A DNA stretch of 64,000 nucleotides from Saccopteryx bilineata (lineage: Eukaryota > Chordata > Mammalia > Chiroptera > Emballonuridae). The first letter of the stretch is position 1, and every line of letters starts with the position of its first letter. The DNA lies in contig NC_089490.1 of assembly GCF_036850765.1 (NCBI RefSeq), positions 109,189,074 to 109,253,073 on the forward strand, given 5' to 3'. The position numbers and the translations under genes are program-made. The notes below the pieces were generated by a model. That model was not told the origin of the DNA. It made no database searches and was given only the letters and a program-made list of their open reading frames with translations. Shown here in pieces: positions 59,050-64,000 of this stretch.

Positions 59050-59790
59050 TCCTGGTCGGTGCGCAGTTAGTGGGCGAGAATTTCTTCCTGGGAAAGCCAC
59101 ACACGGGAGGGAGTGAGAACTAATTCCAACGGTGGAGATTTTCCGTGCTGGAGGGTGTTTCACTCAGAGGGAACCGCGGCCAGCCTCATATCCTGGTTTG
59201 CGCACGCAGATAAGGAGTGAGCAATTCCTCCGAGTGCCTCGGCAGTGCGCGCCCGTGTTATCGCACAGAGGGGCAGAGTCAGGGGCCTTTGTGTGGGCCA
59301 AAGCGGAATCTCGAGCCGCCCCAGCGCCTTGAAAAAGCCGCGCACGGGGACGGAGCGAGACTCAATTCCAACGGTGGAGATTTTCCGTGCTGGAGGGTGT
59401 TTCACTCAGAGGGAACCGCGGCCGGCCTCATATCCTGGTTTGTGCGCGCAGATAAGGAGTAAGCGATTCCTCCGAGTGCCTCGGCAGTGCGCGCCCGTGT
59501 TATCGCACAGAAGGGCAGAGTCAGGGGCCTTTGTGTGGGCCAAAGAGGAATCTCGAGCCGCCCCAGCGCCTTGCAAAAGCCGCGCATGGGGATGGAGTGA
59601 GACTCAATTCCAACGCTACAACTTTTCCCTGCGGTTGGGGGTTTCACTCAGAGCGTGAGACTGCTGGCCGGATATCCTGGTCGCAGACAGTGAGTGAGAG
59701 TTTCCTCCAAGCGCCCCGGAAGTGGGGGCCCGCTTGTGTTACCGGACAGAGTGGCAGAGCCAGAGGTCTTTGAGTGGGCAGAAAGCCCGC
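59050..59790 (+). repeat. L1-A 5' UTR tandem monomer array, 242-base period
   Basis: The segment ccaacggtggagattttccg recurs at 59127 and 59369 exactly 242 bases apart, and a diverged third copy starts at 59611. Units 1 and 2 are nearly identical and CpG-rich. Unit 3 is more diverged, and a partial unit precedes unit 1. This resembles the promoter monomers of rodent L1s in layout, not in sequence. Confidence 0.9.
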
Positions 59791-61176
59791 CTGATTATGC
59801 TAGCAGCTCTGACTGACTGAGCCTTACCCAGAGCCCTGTGCTGAGTGGAAATAGAGTGGGGAGTTGACCACTCTTTGAGCCTCTTACTATCCAGGCAGAG
59901 GCAGCAGCAACCCCATAGCTGGATTATCAGGCTACTAATTAAGGAAGGAAAGACTAGGAGAAAGGCTCCAGGAACACAGACTCTCTCACTGTCGGAGCCT
60001 ATAAATGCTATTGAGCTTCGACTGCCAACGAGACTAAAGCACAATACATGACATTGCCATAGAGACTTATCAACTGCAAATCTCTACCTGAGCGTGCCAA
60101 AGGGGCAGAACCCGGGGTACAGAGTCACCGACCAGGAAGAGGGAGAGAAAAGAAAAAGCAAGAAGATAACCTCTCAAAATCAAGAATAATCTGCAGACTT
60201 TATAACCTATCCCATTTTATAATATTTGTTCGTTTGTTTCTCTTATCTTCATTCTTGAGACTTTTTTTTCCTCCTCCAATTTGGCCGATTAACTCTCTAC
60301 CGGTCTTACTCTCTCCTCTCCTTGAACTACACTACCCATAAGTGTTACATCTCCCATTATCTTTTCTCTTCTCTTCCTTTCTCTCTATGAGGGTTGCACT
60401 CCAAAACCCTTAACTCTCTCTCTCTCTCTCCTTTCTTTTTTCTTCTTTTAGTGGTTACCTCTTTTTTTCTCTCTCTTTCTTTTCTCCCTCTATATTAGTT
60501 TCTTCCTTTCTCCTTTACATCTCCTCTCATTCAAACCTCAATAACAAACAAATTATCTTATCTGGGACTCAAACCTATGTTTGTGGCATTTTGGGGGGTT
60601 TTTACTTCACCTTTTTAACTCACTAGCAGTGCTCTCATCCCTGGCTCTCCATATTATCTAGTTCTTGTTCCACTAAATACAATAGTAATTTTTTAATTTG
60701 TCCCCCCATTTTTCCATTTTCCTCTTATTCCTCTCATCATAACTCTTAGACAACCAACACCAAAAAGCAAATCATTTCATTCTTGACCCAAATTTTTTCC
60801 TTATTTGCTTTTTGTGGGTCCATACGCTCTTTTTTTTTCTTTTTTCTTTCCTTTTTTTTTTTTTTTTTCTTTTTTTTTTTTTTTGCCCCTTTATTACTTT
60901 TCCCCAATTCAGGCCCTCCATCACAGGCATTGTTTGTTATAATTCACAGTCCACCACAAGATTTTCTCAAAAAAGAGGGGAGAGGAGAGGAGAGGAAAAA
61001 AGGAGAGGGGGAATAATTTCCTTTTTTTTAATTTTTATTTTATTTTTCTTTATTTCATTATTAATTTTTTTAAAAAAAAACAACTCTTTTCGATTTTTTA
61101 TTTTTTTTATTGTTATTTTTTTAACTTTTTATTCTTTATTAAATCTCATTAATACTATCAAAAAAACCACCCTCAG

Positions 61177-62172
61177 ATGCCATTAAGGAAGAGAAAATCG
61201 AATATCATGGATACAAAAGAAAGAGAGGTAACACAGCTAGATGAGGAAAAATCTATGGAGAAAAAATTTAATATATTGGAAACCTTGGAGCTAAATGACA
61301 GAGAATTCAAGATAGAAATACTAAAAATCCTCCGAGATATACAAGAAAACACAGAAAGGCAATTTAGGGAGCTCAGAAAACAACTCAATGAACACAAAGA
61401 ATATATGTCCAAGGAAATTGAAACTATAAAAACAAATCAAACACAGATGAAAAACTCAATTCACGAGCTGAAAAACGAAATAACAAGCTTAGCTAATAGA
61501 ACAGGTCAGATAGAAGAGAGGATTAGTGAAATAGAAGACAAGCAACTTGAGGCACAACAGAGAGAAGAAGAAAGAGACTCAAAAATTAAAAAAAATGAGA
61601 TAGCCCTACAAGAATTATCTGACTCCATCAAAAAGAATAACATAAGAATAATAGGTATATCAGAGGGAGAAGAGAGGGAAAATGGAATGGAGAACATACT
61701 CAAACAAATAATAGAGGAGAACTTCCCAAGCCTGTGGAAAGAACTACAGCCTCAAGTTCAAGAAGCAAACAGAACTCCGAGTTTTCTTAACCCCAACAAA
61801 CCTACTCCAAGGCATATCATAATGTAATTGACACAAACAAACAGCAAAGAAAAAATTCTCAAGGCAGCCAGGGAAAAGAAGAATACAACATATAAAGGAA
61901 GGCCCATTAGATTATCATCAGATTTCTCAGCAGAAACTCTACAAGCTAGAAGAGAGTGGACCCCAATATTTAAAGTCCTGAAAGAGAGGAACTTTCAGCC
62001 ATGAATACTATACCCATCAAAGCTATCCTTCAAATACAAAGGAGAAATAAAAACATTCACAGATACAGAAAAGATGAGGGAATTTATCATCAGAAAACCC
62101 CCACTCCAGGAATTACTAAAGGAGGTTCTCCAATCAGATACAAAGAACAAAAAAAAACAGAGCCACAAGTAA
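61177..62172 (+). pseudogene. LINE-1 ORF1p, 331 codons with two internal stops
   Basis: This is the RNA-binding protein of the L1 particle. From ATG 61177 it is open for 216 codons to TAA 61825-61827. It then continues in the same frame to TGA 62002-62004 and ends at TAA 62170-62172, so the full frame keeps its register. The N-terminal half (residues about 25-150) is a long coiled coil with K/E/I/L heptads (ELNDREFKIEILKILRDI). Residues about 150-216 begin the RNA-recognition domain (NNIRIIGISEGEERENGMEN). The C-terminal domain (KAAREKKNTTYKGRPIRLSS) lies after the first stop. The TAA replaces an AAA lysine codon found at the same place in the copy at 25696. This copy would yield a truncated coiled-coil protein without full RNA binding. 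Confidence 0.93.
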
Positions 62173-62498
62173 AAGCTCCAAGAAGAACACAATAAAACCA
62201 AATTTAAACTGTGACAACAACAAAAAGAAAGAGGGGGAGAAGATGGAGATTAACAGTAGCAAAGGACGATGGAGTCCAAAAGTACTCAGAAAATAGTTCA
62301 CTACAATGAACAGGGTAGGGACCCTTTTCATTACTCAAAGGTAACCACCATTGAAAAAACCACCACAGAAGCACATGAGATAAAAAAGATAGCAACAGAG
62401 GAAAGATGTATGGAATACAACCAAATAAAAACAAAAGATAGAAAAACGAAAGAGAAGGATCAAACAAGACACAAAACTAACAGAAAGCAAGATATAAA

Positions 62499-64000
62499 AT
62501 GGCAATAGAGAACTCACAAGTATCAATAATTACACTAAATGTAAACGGATTAAACTCACCAATAAAAAGGCACAGAGTAGCAGAATGGATTAAAAAAGAA
62601 AATCCAACTGTATGCTGCCTACAGGAAACTCATCTAAGTAACAAGGATAATAACAAATTTAAAGTGAAAGGCTGGAAAACAATACTCCAAGCAAATAACA
62701 TCCAAAAAAAAGCAGGTGTAGCAATACTCATATCGGATAATGCTGACTACAAGACAAGAAAAGTACTCAGAGACAAAAATGGCCATTTCATAATGGCTAA
62801 GGGGACACTGAATCAAGAAGACATAACAATTCTTAATATATATGCACCAAACCAAGGAGCACCAAAATATATAAGACAGCTACACATAGATCTTAAAACA
62901 AAAACTGACAAAAATACAATCATACTTGGAGACCTCAATACACCGCTGTCGGCTCTAGATCGGTCATCCAAACAGAGAATCAACAAAGACATAGTGGCCT
63001 TAAACAAAACACTAGAGCACCTGGATATGATAGACATCTACACGACATTTCATCCCAAAGTGACTGAGTATACATTTTTCTCCAGTGTACATAGATCATT
63101 CTCAAGAATTGACCATATGTTGGGCCACAAAAACATCAGCAAATTCAGAAAAATGGAAGTTGTACCAAGCATATTTTCTGATCATAAAGCCTTGAAACTA
63201 GAATTCAACTGCAAAAAAGAGGAAAAAAATCCCACAAAAATGTGGAAACTAAACAACATACTTTTAAAAAATGAATGGGTCAAAGAAGAAATAAGTGCAG
63301 ACATCAAAAGATATATACAGACTAATGAAAATGACAATACGACATATCAGAATCTATGGGATGCAGCAAAAGCAGTGATAAGAGGGAAGTTCATATCGCT
63401 TCAGGCATATATGAACAAACAAGAGAGAGCCCAAGTGAACCACTTAACTTCTCACCTTAAGGAACTAGAAAAAGAAGAACAAAGAAAACCCAAAACCAAC
63501 CGAAGAAAGGAGATAATAAGAATCAGAGCAGAAATAAATGAATTAGAGAACAGAAAAACTATAGAAAAAATTAATAGAACAAGGAGCTGGTTCTTTGAAA
63601 AGATCAGCAAAATTGACAAACCCTTGGCAAGACTTACCAAGGAAAAAAGAGAAAGAACTCATATAAACAAAATCCAAAATGAAAGAGGAGAAATCACCAC
63701 GGACACCGTAGATATACAAAGAATTATTGTAGAATACTATGAAAAACTTTATGCCACTAAATTCAACAACCTAGAAGAAATGGATAAATTCCTAGAAAAA
63801 TACAACCTTCCTAGACTGAGTCAAGAAGAAGCAGAAAGCCTAAACAGACCTATCAGTAGAGAAAAAATAGAAAAAACCATTAAAAACCTCCCCAAAAATA
63901 AAAGTCCAGGCCCTGACTGTTATACCAGCGAATTTTATCAAACATTCAAAGAAGACTTGGTTCCTATTCTACTCAAAGTCTTTCAAAAAATTGAAGAAGA
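62499..64000 (+). CDS. LINE-1 ORF2p, first 500 codons, open to window end
   Basis: This is the endonuclease/reverse transcriptase of L1. From ATG 62499 the frame has no stop through base 64000 (500 codons plus two bases), the longest intact coding stretch after 4480-6135. The endonuclease domain (residues 1-240) keeps every catalytic position of the family: N14, E43 (CCLQETH), Y115 (NIYAPN), D145 and N147 (GDLNTP), T192, D205 (SRIDHMLG) and D228/H229 (FSDH). The linker (about 240-450) contains the [14 protein letters not shown] segment. The polymerase region begins with [16 protein letters not shown] near residue 467. The catalytic FADD box would lie beyond the window. It follows ORF1 by 326 bases, the usual L1 order. 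Whether the whole of about 1,270 codons is intact cannot be seen here. Confidence 0.95.
   Translation, partial: MAIENSQVSIITLNVNGLNSPIKRHRVAEWIKKENPTVCCLQETHLSNKDNNKFKVKGWKTILQANNIQKKAGVAILISDNADYKTRKVLRDKNGHFIMAKGTLNQEDITILNIYAPNQGAPKYIRQLHIDLKTKTDKNTIILGDLNTPLSALDRSSKQRINKDIVALNKTLEHLDMIDIYTTFHPKVTEYTFFSSVHRSFSRIDHMLGHKNISKFRKMEVVPSIFSDHKALKLEFNCKKEEKNPTKMWKLNNILLKNEWVKEEISADIKRYIQTNENDNTTYQNLWDAAKAVIRGKFISLQAYMNKQERAQVNHLTSHLKELEKEEQRKPKTNRRKEIIRIRAEINELENRKTIEKINRTRSWFFEKISKIDKPLARLTKEKRERTHINKIQNERGEITTDTVDIQRIIVEYYEKLYATKFNNLEEMDKFLEKYNLPRLSQEEAESLNRPISREKIEKTIKNLPKNKSPGPDCYTSEFYQTFKEDLVPILLKVFQKIEE

Larger units (their letters stand above)
58608..64000 (+). mobile_element. LINE-1 lineage A with complete 5' end, runs off the window
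   Basis: Starts gaggatgacgtcatag at the truncated mariner repeat. A 2.57 kb 5' UTR contains three monomers, then ORF1 (61177-62172, two stops), a 326-base spacer, and ORF2 open from 62499 to the window end. It is the least damaged full-length-type L1 here. Its 3' end and target duplication lie beyond 64000. Confidence 0.95.

Noticed and set aside
59132..59773. Several frames of 66-137 codons on + and -
   Set aside because: Products of the 242-base monomer array, seen in parallel frames because the period is not a multiple of three.
1..64000. CRISPR array, operon, phage, toxin or defence system
   Set aside because: The tandem repeats found are microsatellites and L1 promoter monomers. There is no prokaryotic gene arrangement, and the exon-intron gene and the SINE/LINE content are mammalian.

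Overview
This is mammalian nuclear DNA, most likely from a bat. It is AT-rich, has no prokaryotic gene organisation, and about three quarters of it is transposon sequence. The bat assignment rests on two tRNA-derived SINE families with good pol III A and B boxes (head types ccctggccggttggctcag and cctgacctgtggtggcgcag), together with fairly fresh hAT and Tc1/mariner DNA transposons. I recognise that combination from Chiroptera but cannot fix the family or genus from sequence alone.

The only host gene I can demonstrate is a broken one on the + strand, 33401-45220. Ten consecutive exons, numbered 2 to 11 by analogy with A2M, encode the N-terminal macroglobulin domains of an alpha-2-macroglobulin-family protease inhibitor, most like ovostatin (OVOS). 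Exon lengths and phases follow the family pattern, including the characteristic 21-base exon. The copy carries three in-frame stops, one frameshift and several lost splice donors, so it is a pseudogene. No exon after exon 11 was found. The point where the gene runs out coincides with a block of L1 insertions that starts at 45268.

The rest is layered LINE-1. Two L1 lineages are visible. L1-A has a 5' UTR with about 230-242-base tandem monomers and a TGACGTCA box at its 5' tip. L1-B has an AAGATGGCG-type 5' tip and a different 3' UTR. A third, mosaic class has an L1-B-like ORF2 body and an L1-A-like 3' end. From left to right: an L1-A 5' end (1-2310, -); a hAT MITE (3842-4368); a mosaic L1 with a perfect target-site duplication (4480-6439, +); old repeats and AT-rich DNA (6457-13800); a mosaic L1 with 5' inversion (13801-14750); a head-to-tail L1-B chain (14752-31240) split by a nested L1-A (22719-28379, -); the OVOS pseudogene with small insertions in its introns (33401-45220); a second L1-B chain (45268-54885) that received a SINE and a hAT MITE; an L1-A with 5' inversion (54890-57285); a mariner-like element (58028-58607); and, interrupting that element, an L1-A with a complete 5' end that runs off the window (58608-64000).

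The longest uninterrupted coding frames belong to retrotransposons: the 3' part of ORF2 at 4480-6135, and the first 500 codons of ORF2 at 62499-64000, open to the last base. I saw no rRNA, no functional tRNA, no CRISPR array, no LTR retrovirus structure and no intact host gene.
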